From contig CM035350.1 of assembly GCA_020137815.1 (NCBI GenBank), positions 9,254,265-9,318,264 on the forward strand: a DNA stretch of 64,000 nt. The letters are read 5' to 3'. The first letter of the stretch is position 1, and each line of letters opens with the position of its first letter. The notes under the pieces were generated by a model. The model made no database searches. It was not told the DNA's origin and saw nothing but the letters and a program-made list of their open reading frames with translations. This DNA is from Hormiphora californensis. Taxonomy: Eukaryota > Ctenophora > Tentaculata > Cydippida > Pleurobrachiidae. A program made the position numbers and the translations under genes. Below are positions 1-10,712 of this stretch, one piece after another.

Positions 1-528
1 TGGCCAAATTTAATTAGGTTTCGGGTCGGCTGACGTAAAAACTCCGCGTTTTGGTCGAGTAACCATAAACCATAAAACCATAGATATTTTTAGAGTGAAA
101 GTTTTGAAGCCCCCTGAAGTAGTAGAGAGGTGTTCTATGGCTCGTTGGAAAGGTCTCGAGATCCCGCGACGTATAGGGGGTGTGGCGATGGCCATACCCA
201 AACCTATAAGGGGTAGGACGCGAAAAACAGTCAAAATAAGGGGTATACAGAACTCGGCAATTAGAAGGAGTAGAAAGGTGTTCTAGGGTGCGTTCGAAAG
301 CTCTCGAGGTGCTGAAGTAATTGGAATGTAATTGGAAGTAATTACATGTAATTAAAATGTAATTACATGTAATTAAAGGGTAATTAAATGTAATTAAAAG
401 GTCTAAATGACCCCAAATGATAATTTAAACATATTTTGACGTATTTGGAGGCCCTGAGACCAGCGGGTGGCCAAATTTAATTAGGTTTCGGGTCGGCTGA
501 CGTAAAAACTCCGCGTTTTGGTCGAGGT
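1..528. repeat. Direct repeats of unknown family
   Basis: Bases 1-59 recur almost exactly at 470-528. The stretch between has a second internal duplication (around 128-170 and 275-310, sharing AGGTGTTCTA and CTCGAG) and short GTAATTAAA-type repeats at 330-400. This could be satellite units or the edge of a larger element cut by the window start. No coding sequence was seen. Confidence 0.6.
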
Positions 529-1770
529 AAATCAACTCCTTTCATTGAACTAATCATCATTTTTGAGGTGATATGAGATCTCTCTACATTGCTGCACGAT
601 ACCAATCGCAAAAACTCAAATCACATGCTTGAATTTCAGAAAATCCCTTAATTATGGCTCAGAAAAGGTGTCAGATATCATCATGATCACATGGACACCC
701 ACTAACTAGCCCAGAAACACGCTACAACACCTCTCTGTCATTGCAGGACATGGGCCAAACAATACCCATACCTTTTCATCACTTTAGGGATGTTGGTTCA
801 TGAATGAGTGGAATGAACTACCAAAAATGAAAAATGAACTTTGAGTTTTGACCTTGATTTTTCTTGTGAGCAAAGATCTTTGTTTATCCAACGTTCACCC
901 AAATTTTTAAAACGGTTGAACAAAAGGTAGCCGTGATACAGCCGATTGAAAGTCGCAGGAAGAGCCAAAATCATGCATGTGCATTTTCTCAACTGCCATG
1001 TGACCTGGTGCTTCAATTTCAATTTTATGGTGCTCATTGGAAAGACAATTTCGAGCCAAACAAAATGCCTAACTCTCGGTAAATTAGAGTCCTTAATTCA
1101 TTAATGAACGTGTAGAAAGTTCATGAATGAAAAATGAACTTTTGAATAAAAATTTCATAATTTGCAAAAAGTCGTCCAGGAATTGTTCCAGCATGTTCCC
1201 GTAGTTTGTTTTTGGACAACTATCACCGTTTCGGACGTACGGCTCGTCCCCCGCTATCATAATTTATGGGCCACCTTGTATATGAGCACCCTTTCATGAC
1301 GTCATTAGCACATCATCACAATAACGGGATGATATATATCAGCTCATTTTTCACGAAGATATGATTACGTTAGTTTGTTAACTTTGGAAATGGTGGGGGT
1401 AGCGAACTGATTGTTTATTTCACACCTACCTGTCTCGCACACACATAACTAGCAAGTGTGAATCGCACGACCATGAGTATGAAAGGCGTGATTTCATGTA
1501 TCACTTCTGCCCACCCAAGTTAGAAATTTGCCACCTTGGCCCAAGAAAACTGCACCCGGAAATCACATTGGCTTACAGTCGCCGGTGCGATGGTTGGGAC
1601 CGTGAGAACAAAGTTGATAAAGACCCCCTATCGGCTATCTAAAGCCTTATTATTTCCGAGCTCAAATTGACCACCCTAATATGACTTTTTTAGAACCCCA
1701 GTCCCCAACAGTTACCCTAAAGACTGTAAATTCTGTAACAGATTTTCTAAATGTATCTCCACTGTTTCAG
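529..1770. other. CDT1 intron, no gene seen
   Basis: Nothing in this stretch reads as an exon. It is mostly AT-rich unique sequence. A GGGCCACCTTGTATA-like motif near 1268-1282 resembles the end of a mariner-type element, but no partner end was found. It is taken as intron upstream of the first visible CDT1 exon. Confidence 0.4.
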
Positions 1771-4700
1771 ATGGAGCAAGCAATCCAGTCCAATATGGCC
1801 AAGGTAGTTGAGCAACAGAAGACAGTTGCTGATGAGATCCAGAAGAAGAAGGACGATCAGTTAGCGGGTGTCAGTAAAGATTTAATCGCGAGGATCAGAG
1901 CCAAGGAGGCTAAGAAGATCGCTCAGAAGATGATCCGAAACCCAGAGAATGATAAAGAGGTAATAGATCCCCCCCCCGAAATTCATACTGAATTGACTGC
2001 CTTGATCAGAGATAGAATATAGATCATGCACCAGAGACATAGAGATACAGGAAACACAGATAGCATGCCATGAACGTTGCATGCAAACCCGTACAAGTGA
2101 CGGCACACGTACCACGTTCAAAGTGTTTTCCACAGAAACGCAAACGCCAAACTAGTTTTATAACAGTAAAGCAATAATAAGCACAGGAAAAACAGGAAAA
2201 ACCAGAAAAAACATGGAACAAGTTCACTTTTTCCGCGATAGAATTCTGACTTCCGAGTACTGCAGAAAGCGGTAAAAACACACTTGGTAAAATTACTGTT
2301 TGCGTCATAACACGTAGAGAGCGAGAAAAAAGAGCTGTGTTGTGAAGGGGTAATATGAACATATAGGACAACTCTAAAACAACTCTAGTAATTACGTGTA
2401 ATTGTAACCATGACTTGGTAGATTACAACTGAAACTACCATATACAGTCGGACCCCGATTTAGTGGCATCCTCGGGGGAAAAAATCCTGCCACTAAATCG
2501 GGGTGCCACTAAATCGGGGTCAAATAATGTGAATTTCCTATATCGGGGAAAAAAATCCTGCCACTAAATCGGGGTGCCACTAAATCGGGGGCTACTAAAT
2601 CGGGGTCCGACTGTAATCGAATCTAAAGAATCTGACTAGATAGCTGGAAGTAGTAATCCAGCCTTGTAAGTTTGTATACAGGTAATTAAGCTGAGAACCC
2701 TACACAAATACACGAAACAATAACCTCTGAACTCCCTACACAAATACACGAAACAATAACCTCTGAACTCCTTTTAAAAAAGGACGATCTCAAGTAGTAT
2801 ACCCGTCCATATATAAAACACACCTAGCTCTGTCCCTCCCTCTCTTTCTCAATAAAACCCAGAGAGTGTCCCTCCTCTCAGAATTGACCCACGCTGAACC
2901 TCCTAGTGAGTAAGAGAACCTCCCTCTCTCCAATAGATTCGAGTGGGGACGTGTTATGCGCTGCCCCCTGTCACCCTAATTTGCTCCTACGTCTGATTGC
3001 CCTATGCTGGGCAGCCACCTTCATAAATTTGTCCATGTGTATCTTCTTTCCTCCTTCCTTTTTCCTCTTGGCCCTCTCCTGCTCCTTCCTAATCCTCTTC
3101 TCTTCCTCCCGAGTCTCCGGGTCCTTCAGCCGGAATTCGCACAAAAACTGTGCAAACAGATTCTCCTCGTCATAGAATTTGACTTCTTGTCCTCCATCTT
3201 TTCTCGTTTTCTTGCGGTAGTACTTTAGAGCCAGTGTGATGACAATGTAGACGATGGAGAGGGGAAAGATGAAGGGCATTCCTTTCCCATCGTTAGAGGT
3301 GGCATTATACTCCATGATCGATTCAAACTGGCCAAACCTCCAATCTGCCGACTTGTTAGCAGTCACCTTGTTATACGTGTTACACATGGCCGCGATAAGG
3401 AAATTCATGACGATGAGTCCGAGGATAACAGCATAGACAACCAGCAGGATACTCATGAAGATGACAGGTGGGCTGATCACTTGACTTGTACAGGTCCTCC
3501 TTGTGATTATATGCCAACCCCCCGAACATGCCCCAGACGAGAGTGAGGATAGGTGTTCTGGACCGAGTTGAAGGCATAAAAATCGTTATCGTCATCCTGT
3601 CCATCTATGGAGTGAGCGGCTCGGTAGCACATAACCATACTCAGCATGGGGGTAATGAACCCGCAGATGAAAAAGAAGAATAGAAAGATGACCTGGACGA
3701 TGTCCACCATCATCCGCCTCATGGCTCGCATCATGGGGCCCAAGAAGGGAATGTGAATTGTTCCCAGCTGGAGAAAGTGGACTTGGGCAAACACCAGAGC
3801 TGCACTGTACACGTAAATGGTCAGGACTTGCCGTCTCGATATGACCAGGGCTTCCGGGTGAGCTTCCACGAAGACACCACCTACCTCGCAGTCGAATATA
3901 AGGTAGAGTTTGCTGCCTATGCCAAAGAGGAGGAGCGCAACCAGTATGATGTCATTTAGATTGTCAAAACTAGCAAAATACCGTTTTAGCTTGGTGGACG
4001 GACTGGCTCCCTTTTGCTCGACTGCCTGGTAAAACTCGGTTAGAATTCGACCCAGGACACACACCCAAAGGGCTATCTCAACGGGTGGTATGTGTGGTTT
4101 GGAGATGGCGACCTCCATCACGCCATCTGAGTTCAACCTGAACCTCTCATCACCGGTAACATTGAGAGAGCCGTTTCGGTATGCCATGATGAGCTGATGA
4201 ACTGGCTCCGGTTCAGGAATTGTGGTGAGCACGGAACCGATCATAAGTCCAATTAGAATTCCATAGTTGATCAAATCCGCGAGGTACGATGAAATGGGGG
4301 AGAAAAACTTTGAGTGGGTGGAGCTGTTGAGTAGTTTTGAGATGATGTAAAGAGGAACAAAAAATATATTCCAGCAAAGAAATCCGCCTAGTTTTGTTAT
4401 CAATCCCAGCGCCTTTTTCCCATTCACCGACTTTTTGTCCATCTCCGCCGCGTCAAAACCCCAAAATGTCTTCCAAACAATTTTCTGATAAAACTTACTC
4501 GCAATGACCTGTTTGTTCTTGCTGTTTAGGACGTCCTCAAACATTGACGGATCGGATACCTTCATCAGTTCAGCGACCTCATTGGGAGTCGTGCAGAGGT
4601 TCATAAGCCGGACTGCAAACTTTCGAGGGATCTCCGCTAGTCTCTCCATCTCCCTGTCATAGATGCAGTTCTTATCATTCTCCAGTTGGGCGAATTCGCT

Positions 4701-6142
4701 GAGCCGGTGCTGGAGCCGCAGGGCTGTCCGCATGGGGTCGAGCCTCTGTGAAAGCTGTTCCTCTGTGATAATAAGGTTCAGCAAGTGTATCGGAGAGAGG
4801 ATTATCTCCCGATCCCTTCCATACGGATCACTCACGACAATCATATCCAGCAGCCCGATCACATACATGAGGTAGTTCTCGTCTCCCATCAACTTGGTAT
4901 CCTCGAGCGAGATAAACCTCTCCACCCAGGCCATGGGGTCCTGTAAAAACTTCAACTTCTCCCCGCTAACCAGGGGCAGGTTGATGCCCGGCTCCTGAAC
5001 CGCATTGATCTTCTCTAACAGCTTGTTGTAGTGCTGCCGTGCGAGGAGGGAGTAGGGATCTGAGAACTCCTGGTCAGGTTCAAACACCTCATCGTCAAGG
5101 GTAACGGTGGTGGTGAAGGAGGTAGAGGGATGGATGTTGTGGTCGAGGGGGGAGAGGATGCGTTCACTTTGTTGGCGGTCTGGGGAGGCTCGATTCAGCT
5201 CCAGCTCATCTACCATAGCACCCCTGAGGGAAAAGGTTGGGGGGATCAGGAGGCAGATCGGATAGATAAATGTACCCTTTCCTACCCCTGAAGGGAAAAG
5301 GTTGGGGGGATCAGGAGGCAGATCGGATAGATAAATGTACCCTTTCCTACCCCTGAAGGGAAAAGGTTGGGGGATAAAGAGGTAGATCAAATAAAGAAAT
5401 GTACCCTTTCCTACCCCTGAAGGGAAAAGGTTGGGGGATAAAGAGGTAGATCAAATAAAGAAATGTACCCTTTCCTACCCCTGAAGGGAAGGTTGGGGGA
5501 TCAGGAGGCAGCTCGGATAGATAAATGTACCGCATAGAAATAGGAAATGACACGAAAATGAACTATGAAGAGAAAAAAAACAATCAAGGCGTGATGGCGT
5601 TATGATTTTAAAATCAGATGGAATATCAAATTTCATGAAGTTATTATAAAATCACCAGATGTACGACTGATTGCATAGTGGTGTGAAATTAGGTGCTCAT
5701 GAGTTGTGACTTGCGGTAGTAGTACAAAGAGAGGAGTATGAGAGATGCGGGGCGTTAACAACAGTATAGATAGCCCGGAAGATGGGGAGAACCACAGATC
5801 TGAGAAAACGGGACAGACACAAGACAGTGCAAAGTCAGGAAGGGGTTGATGAACGAGAGAGAGAGTGGGATAGTATTCACTGAATACGGCATGATAACAA
5901 CCCTATTGACAGAACTGGAGTAGGAGCGAGATGTGTGTTAGGAAAATTAATGAATTCATGATATGATGATGACGATGTATGGTTTACAGACGTATTCAAG
6001 ATGACCAATACAAAACATATGACTACGCAATCACCAGCAGTGCACCTATAGACGACGCGATGTGACAAAACAAACAAACATCCCCCACCTCTTCTTCCTC
6101 AGTGATATTCTCTGCTTTCTCTTCACTCACTTCTAGAACAGT

Positions 6143-6221
<79 letters not shown>

Positions 6222-6356
6222 CTCGCTCTCGCTCTCTCTCTCTCTCTCTTTTTCAAGATGCTAATCGAGAGCGGAGAGGTAAAGTGACATGAAGAAGACA
6301 TTCCTGTTGCCAGGAAATGTATGGAGGCCGAGAGAAAGTTTCTCTTTCCCTCTCTA

Positions 6357-6434
<78 letters not shown>

Positions 6435-7829
6435 TCTCTCTCTCTCTCTCACTCTCTTTTTCTTTCTTTCTCTCACCCAGGAAGGAAGTGCTGGCACTCT
6501 CTTTCAAAACGGAAGACACTATAATAACGTGTTTTAATTTCCTAACCAACACTTTATTACCTAGCCCCATTTCTCCCCCAACTACTCACATTACCCCCTC
6601 CTCCCAGCCCCGCCCTCCTCCCCCTATCTCACCTGAATCTTCCTCTCCCATAGCTGGGGATGCTCTCTCGATGTGAGATGCTGGTACGGTGTCTCCGGGT
6701 GTTATACATCAGCGCCGGCAAGGGCTGTATCCCTCTGCCTGTCATTGTTCAGGAAATCTCTGAAAACCCTCGTATCAATATGAGCCTCCCCGTCGTTGAG
6801 GAACACATCCGACTACTGATAAAGGTAATAAATTAATTAGGGGGGGACTATTTAATTATTTATCGGGGGTGACAAACTACTATGCACTAGGTTTTGGAGG
6901 GTCAATTGTTAGGAAAGCAGTAAAAGTAGCAAATTTGAGATATTTCGGGGTTGATACAGCTACAGAACTGTTCAAACAGACTCAAGGAGTGAGGGGATTC
7001 AGCCCTTCGTTCTAGAGAGAGAGAGAGGGAGTTTAAATCTACATCGGGGACGAGGCAGAAATGAATTAAAAAGGGTGCATCCTTTGTTCAAAATAAATTA
7101 TTAGGTGCATTGAAATATTCACTGAGTAGTAGTGCGACAAGGTATGTGACAAAAGGGTTACAAGTCCAAATAAGGGTGTCCTGTTTTGAAAAACATAGAC
7201 TATTAGGCAGTAGGATTGAGCGTATGACAGAGGGGGTAGATAAAACAGAAAAGTAAATCTAGGAGTAAATTGGCTCTGTCAGCCACAATTGAGATATAAA
7301 ATTAACAGAAAGATAAAATAGTCTAATTCGGCGAGAGAATATAATAAGCTGTTGAAGGCCGTGGAAAATATAATATGTCTGAAGAGTTGAGAAGGTGTCG
7401 TGAAACGGCTGTTTCAGAATAAAAAACAAGGAATAAGAGAATGGGAGGGAGACAGACTGATATAGAGAGATACAAGTGAGAGTTAATGGGTGAAATGTGT
7501 ATACTTTGTGGCATTATGGCATTAAAGCTATAGCTCAGTGGCAATGTATATGAAAATCAGAGATGCACAGTTCTTAGACATTATCTCTTTTCAACTCTCT
7601 TCCTCCCTCTATTTCTCTCTCTCTCTATCTATCTTTTAAGTTCATGTTGTCTCTGAAATCTCTCCCCCATTTCTAACCACCAATATATCCCCAGGTCGCT
7701 CCAGATTGGCTCTCCCTAGCAGAGATCCGAAAGGGCAGGTACTTGAAGTTAAACAGGAATATGGACACGAATAAGGTGGTAGATGCAATTCGCGGACGAG
7801 AGAACCTCCTACAGGCAGGCAACTGTTAG
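1771..7829 (+). CDS. CDT1: DNA replication licensing factor CDT1, C-terminal part (three exons)
   Basis: Exons 1771-1959, 6654-6824 and 7695-7829 (stop TAG) join in phase 0 with TTTCAG, CCATAG and CCCCAG acceptors and give 164 residues. The first encodes a charged helix with [17 protein letters not shown], matching the conserved GVSxDLLxRIRAKEA motif of animal CDT1. The second and third form the C-terminal winged-helix domain ([10 protein letters not shown] joined to [19 protein letters not shown]), which in the family binds MCM2-7 and helps load the helicase at origins in G1. The geminin-binding middle domain and the N terminus would lie before base 1. The 4.7-kb intron 1960-6653 holds an antisense channel gene. 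Recognition rests on remembered motifs of the human protein; I am confident of the family. Confidence 0.88.
2445..2613. mobile_element. Short palindromic MITE, pogo/Tigger-like ends
   Basis: The element begins with CAGTCGGACCCCGATTTA and ends with the reverse complement, flanked by TA on both sides. Inside, the motif CACTAAATCGGGG is repeated. It has no coding capacity. The TA target duplication and the CAG...CTG ends fit Tc1/mariner-related pogo elements. The same terminus occurs at 14018, 32291 and 32535. Confidence 0.8.
2693..2771. repeat. Two-copy tandem repeat of about 43 bp
   Basis: The unit containing CTACACAAATACACGAAAC is present twice in a row. It lies about 200 bp downstream of the 3' end of the antisense channel gene. 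Confidence 0.8.
2969..5216 (-). CDS. TRPC-like cation channel, intronless reading frame with two frameshifts
   Basis: The reading frame starts at an ATG at 5216-5214, seven bases inside an exon whose acceptor (CCCTCAG) lies at 5224-5230, and ends at a TGA at 2969-2971. The middle matches the TRPC linker ([11 protein letters not shown], then [11 protein letters not shown]). Pre-S1 and S1-S4 helices follow (among them [25 protein letters not shown] and [14 protein letters not shown]). S5 has [15 protein letters not shown], the pore helix [13 protein letters not shown]6 [14 protein letters not shown], and a TRP-helix-like [10 protein letters not shown]. Reading through needs a one-base shift near 3553-3560 and another near 3481-3490. 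These are consensus errors or a decayed gene. No ankyrin repeats were found upstream, unlike usual TRPC proteins. The gene lies antisense in a CDT1 intron. The family is well supported; whether the gene is functional is open. Confidence 0.8.
5221..5533 (-). repeat. Minisatellite of a 3' splice-site cassette, about 5 x 64 bp
   Basis: Five copies of a 64-65 bp unit start at about 5221, 5285, 5350, 5414 and 5478. On the minus strand each contains CTGAT, a pyrimidine run, CCCTTCAG and then GGGTAGGAAAGG. The copy nearest the channel gene supplies the apparent acceptor CCCTCAG just before GGGTGCTATGG. The other copies carry GGG TAG directly after the AG. Confidence 0.85.
5534..6145. other. CDT1 intron / upstream of channel gene, nothing identified
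   Basis: I found no exon with good borders on either strand, and in particular no ankyrin-repeat exon for the channel gene. Confidence 0.4.
6146..6249. repeat. (CT)n microsatellite
   Basis: A nearly pure CT dinucleotide run with a few CTCG variants near the end, in a CDT1 intron. Confidence 0.97.
6334..6470. repeat. (CT)n microsatellite
   Basis: A CT run with CTTT and CACT interruptions, about 180 bp upstream of the second visible CDT1 exon. Confidence 0.97.
6825..7694. other. CDT1 intron, nothing identified
   Basis: Unique AT-rich sequence with a short CT-rich stretch at 7590-7635 before the CCCCAG acceptor. No coding or element structure was seen. Confidence 0.5.
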
Positions 7830-7856
7830 GGAGGAAACACAGACTATATTGAGAGT

Positions 7857-7857
7857 G

Positions 7858-7899
<42 letters not shown>

Positions 7900-7901
7900 G
7901 G

Positions 7902-7932
<31 letters not shown>

Positions 7933-7998
7933 GAAGGAGAGAGAGAGAGAGAGAGAGAGGGATAGGAGAGAGTGGGAGAGATGGAGAGAGAGAGAGGT
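7857..7998. repeat. (GA)n microsatellite
   Basis: A GA run with GGAGAGG and AATGAGG interruptions, starting about 28 bp after the CDT1 stop codon, so probably within its 3' UTR. Confidence 0.95.
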
Positions 7999-8411
7999 AA
8001 AAGTAGGATGAGATCCTCGGCTCACGCAATCATAAGACAAAAGAATCATGATTTTTAGAAGGAATAGACCTTTTTCGGTGTAAATCAATTGTGGCAAAAC
8101 GGGAGAGAGAGAGAGAGACATAACAACTCGGAACTGCACTGTGTAAAAATTGTATTTGGTATTGTGTGTGTGTTCATCCAAAATCTACCCCCACACACAC
8201 ACACAACCAATACACACAAGTCGTGTACGATACTGATTCAAAATATTCTAGTAAAACGTTTTTACTGTCCCCCTTTCTCCTTTATCTCAAAATGAAACAA
8301 CCAGACCTTTTGTTTTTATGACATGCTTATTGTTTGTATGACTGCTATCTGTATTACTACTTTATTAATTTACTCCATTCGACTAAGTAGACAATCGTGT
8401 GAGTTTTCTCG

Positions 8412-8439
8412 GGGGGGGGGGGGGGGGGGGGGGGGGGGG
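8412..8439. repeat. Poly-G run
   Basis: About 28 consecutive G bases. It marks the start of a region where run lengths are suspect. Confidence 0.9.
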
Positions 8440-9033
8440 AAATTCACATGATAAGAGAGTTGTACTTTTCATGCTACTGGGGGTGGGGAATTGACATCGG
8501 GAGATCGGTTGGGGTAGCGGGTAGCCAGAAAGTATCATCATGAACAGTACAAGGAGGGAGAGAAGTTGTCGTCTGTGATAAAGTGCGTTTCAAACGACTT
8601 GACCTAGTTTCCGGAAATTCAGGTTTCCCCCCTTTTAAATACACGCGCAATGCGCCAATCCAAAATTTACGGGTCAAGCGCTTGCAACGGACTTTAGTCC
8701 CAACTTTGCGTACGCGCGGGACTATAAGTCGGGCCCCTTTCCCCCCAACCTTACGCGCTCGGGGTTCGCGCGCGCACCACAACTTGTCCTTCCCTCCTTT
8801 TTTCTTTTTGTTGTGTGAGACTGAGCCCATTTTAACCATGATAAACCATATCTTTAACCACAATTTAGCCATGTATCATGACACCAGTTCTCAACTAATA
8901 CACGGATTAGAAGTGATCATACGGAAAAATGAAGAATTCTTTTATTCAATATCTTCACTATACGATGTAAGTAAATTTTTTCTTTTCAAATTTAAATTGG
9001 GGGGACATTCTTTGGGTCATTTTTTATCTGAAA

Positions 9034-9495
9034 CCCTGACCCCTTTTTACTGAACCCAATCTGTAGTGGATAAAACTTATTGTTCACCCAAACTCTCACT
9101 ACCATAAAGGAAACCCTAATAAAATCAAGAGCGCACCCCATCCAAGAGCGTACCACCCCTCCAAAAAACACCACTCCAAGAGCGACCACTCAAAAGAGTC
9201 CCCTCCGAAGATCCCCCCCGCAGGGGGCACCTGCGCAGAAGAACCCCACCGCAAATACAAAGCCGCGCTGGCTCTTCTGCCGGGGGTGTCCCCCTGGCGT
9301 GGTATCTTCTGAATGGGGAGCCTCTTTTATGTGGGGCGCTCTTGAGTGTTTTCTTCTGGGGTGGTCGCTCTTGGATGTGGTTCCTTTTTTGGGTGTGGTG
9401 CGCTCTCAGGTGTTCTCTCTTGATCGGTACGCTCTTGGGTCCTTGGAGGCTCTTGAACTTTATTATGGTTCCTTTTGTAATGGGTCAGGGTAGTC
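9034..9495. mobile_element. Foldback element with arrayed arms
   Basis: The left part (about 9090-9210) and the right part (about 9300-9480) are imperfect reverse complements. Each is built of short repeats around CCAAGAGCGNACCAC or its complement GGTCGCTCTTGG. CCCTGACCC near 9038 pairs with GGGTCAGGG near 9483. No protein is recognisable. The structure fits a non-autonomous foldback transposon. Confidence 0.6.
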
Positions 9496-9909
9496 AACGC
9501 AAGGCAGTGACACAGTTTTTATTTGCGGGGTCCTCATTACCAATATCTTAACTAGTTTTCTTGGAAAAGTACGAGTAACAAACAATCCCATTACAGGGCT
9601 GAGGAAGACAAGAAAGAGTGAGAGAAGAACAAAAGAGAGGAACGATTCTTCCATGGTCCTGCAACTTGTTTTGGGTTGTTGAGTAACACAAGTTTTGAGA
9701 TGGGTGCAGTATAGTTCTGGGAAAAAGAAACCAATGCAATCATGGGTATGTTGTTAGGTGTACTTCTCTCTCTCCTTTCTCTTTAAAAAAAAAGTTGCCT
9801 TTTTTTGGATTAAAAAAGGGACATTCTTGGACCCCCAAAAATGTTTTTCTCAAGGGGGAAACCCCCCCCGGGGGGGGGAGGGGGGGGGGGAGTCGTCACC
9901 CCCACCAAC

Positions 9910-10056
9910 ATGGAGGATCTGGGATTCAGGGACTACGAGGTGGCCCGATCCAGTGGGAAGGAGGAGCTATGTCATGTGGTCGTGTATGTGAAGGATGTGA
10001 AACCTGGATTTCCCCATGAAATACTCAGCCCGGACCCTTTTGTTATCTCCAAGAAG
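9910..10056 (+). CDS. Coding exon of an unidentified gene
   Basis: An ATG in the context CAACATGG opens 49 codons ending SPDPFVISKK, with a donor AAG|GTAAAA in phase 0. The peptide includes ELCHVVVYVKDVKPGFP. The pattern VVVxVKDxxPGFxxI faintly recalls the start of a MABP-type beta-prism fold, but I cannot assign it. It may be a first exon, or an internal exon whose upstream border is lost in the poor G-rich sequence at 9855-9890. No later exon could be assigned with confidence. The end of this exon is the seed of the repeat array that follows. Confidence 0.5.
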
Positions 10057-10712
10057 GTAAAAGGAAGTTTAGGACCCTTTTGTTACCCCCAATTTTAAAG
10101 GTGAGATTTTGGGCCCCCTTTTGTTACCTCCAATTGAAGGTGAGAGAGTTTAGGACCCTTTTGTTACCCCCAAAACTGAAGGTGGAGTTTGGGCCCCCTT
10201 TTGTTACCCTCCAATTTGAAGGTGGAGTTTAGGTCCCTTTGTTTCCTCCAACTTGAGGTGAGAGTTTGGGAAACCCTTTTTGTTATCCCCCATTTGAAGG
10301 TAAGTTTGGACCCTTTTGTTATCCCCCAATTGAAGGTGGAGTTGGGCCCCTTTTTGTACCCTCCAACTTAAAGGGAAAGGGAGTTTGGAAACCTTTTTTA
10401 TCCCCAACTTAAAGGTGGAGTTTTTTAAGGCCCCTTTTGATCCCCAACTAAAAAGGTGGGGTTTTAGGACCTTTTGTTATCCTCCAACTTGAAGGTGAGA
10501 GTTTAGGACCCTTTTGTTATCCTCCAACTTGAAGGTGAGAGTTTAGGACCCTTTTGTTATCCTCCAACTTGAAGGTGAAGAGTTTAGGACCCTTTTGTTA
10601 TCCTCCAACTTGAAGGTGAGAGAGTTTAGGACCCTTTTGTTATCCTCCAACTTGAAGGTGAGAGTTTAGGACCCTTTTGTTATCCTCCAACTTGAAGGTG
10701 AGAGTTTAGGCC
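10057..10712 (+). repeat. Minisatellite carrying a 5' splice donor, about 17 x 39 bp
   Basis: About 17 units of roughly 39 bp follow the exon 9910-10056. Each has the form GGACCCTTTTGTTATC, about nine bases, then GAAGGTGAGAG. The unit matches the last 21 bases of the exon plus its donor. The final six copies are nearly identical; earlier ones vary, some perhaps from consensus errors. Confidence 0.85.

Noticed and set aside
1255-1690. Mariner-type element between GGCCACCTTGTATA and GACCACCCTAATA motifs
   Set aside because: The two motifs do not form a clear inverted pair and no target duplication was found.
1681-1770. Extension of the CDT1 exon upstream to an ATG at 1681
   Set aside because: The stretch ends in CTGTTTCAG, a good acceptor directly before the conserved part, and the extra residues do not resemble CDT1.
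2969-5216. Assignment as an IP3 or ryanodine receptor
   Set aside because: The pre-S1 linker, S6 and the WRFGQF segment after it fit TRPC. No RIH or calcium-release channel motifs are present.
5217-5553. In-frame N-terminal extension of the channel through the minisatellite
   Set aside because: The extension is only repeat sequence and begins at no conserved point. The CCCTCAG acceptor just before the ATG explains the border better.
6023-6676. Open frames of Leu-Ser or Arg-Glu repeats over GA/CT tracts, here and at about twenty other places
   Set aside because: Pure dinucleotide repeats stay open in several frames on both strands. They carry no coding signal.
8474-8872. 132-codon minus-strand frame and its plus-strand shadow
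   Set aside because: No similarity, no borders, and poor sequence nearby. The Lys/Arg-rich content looks like a chance frame.
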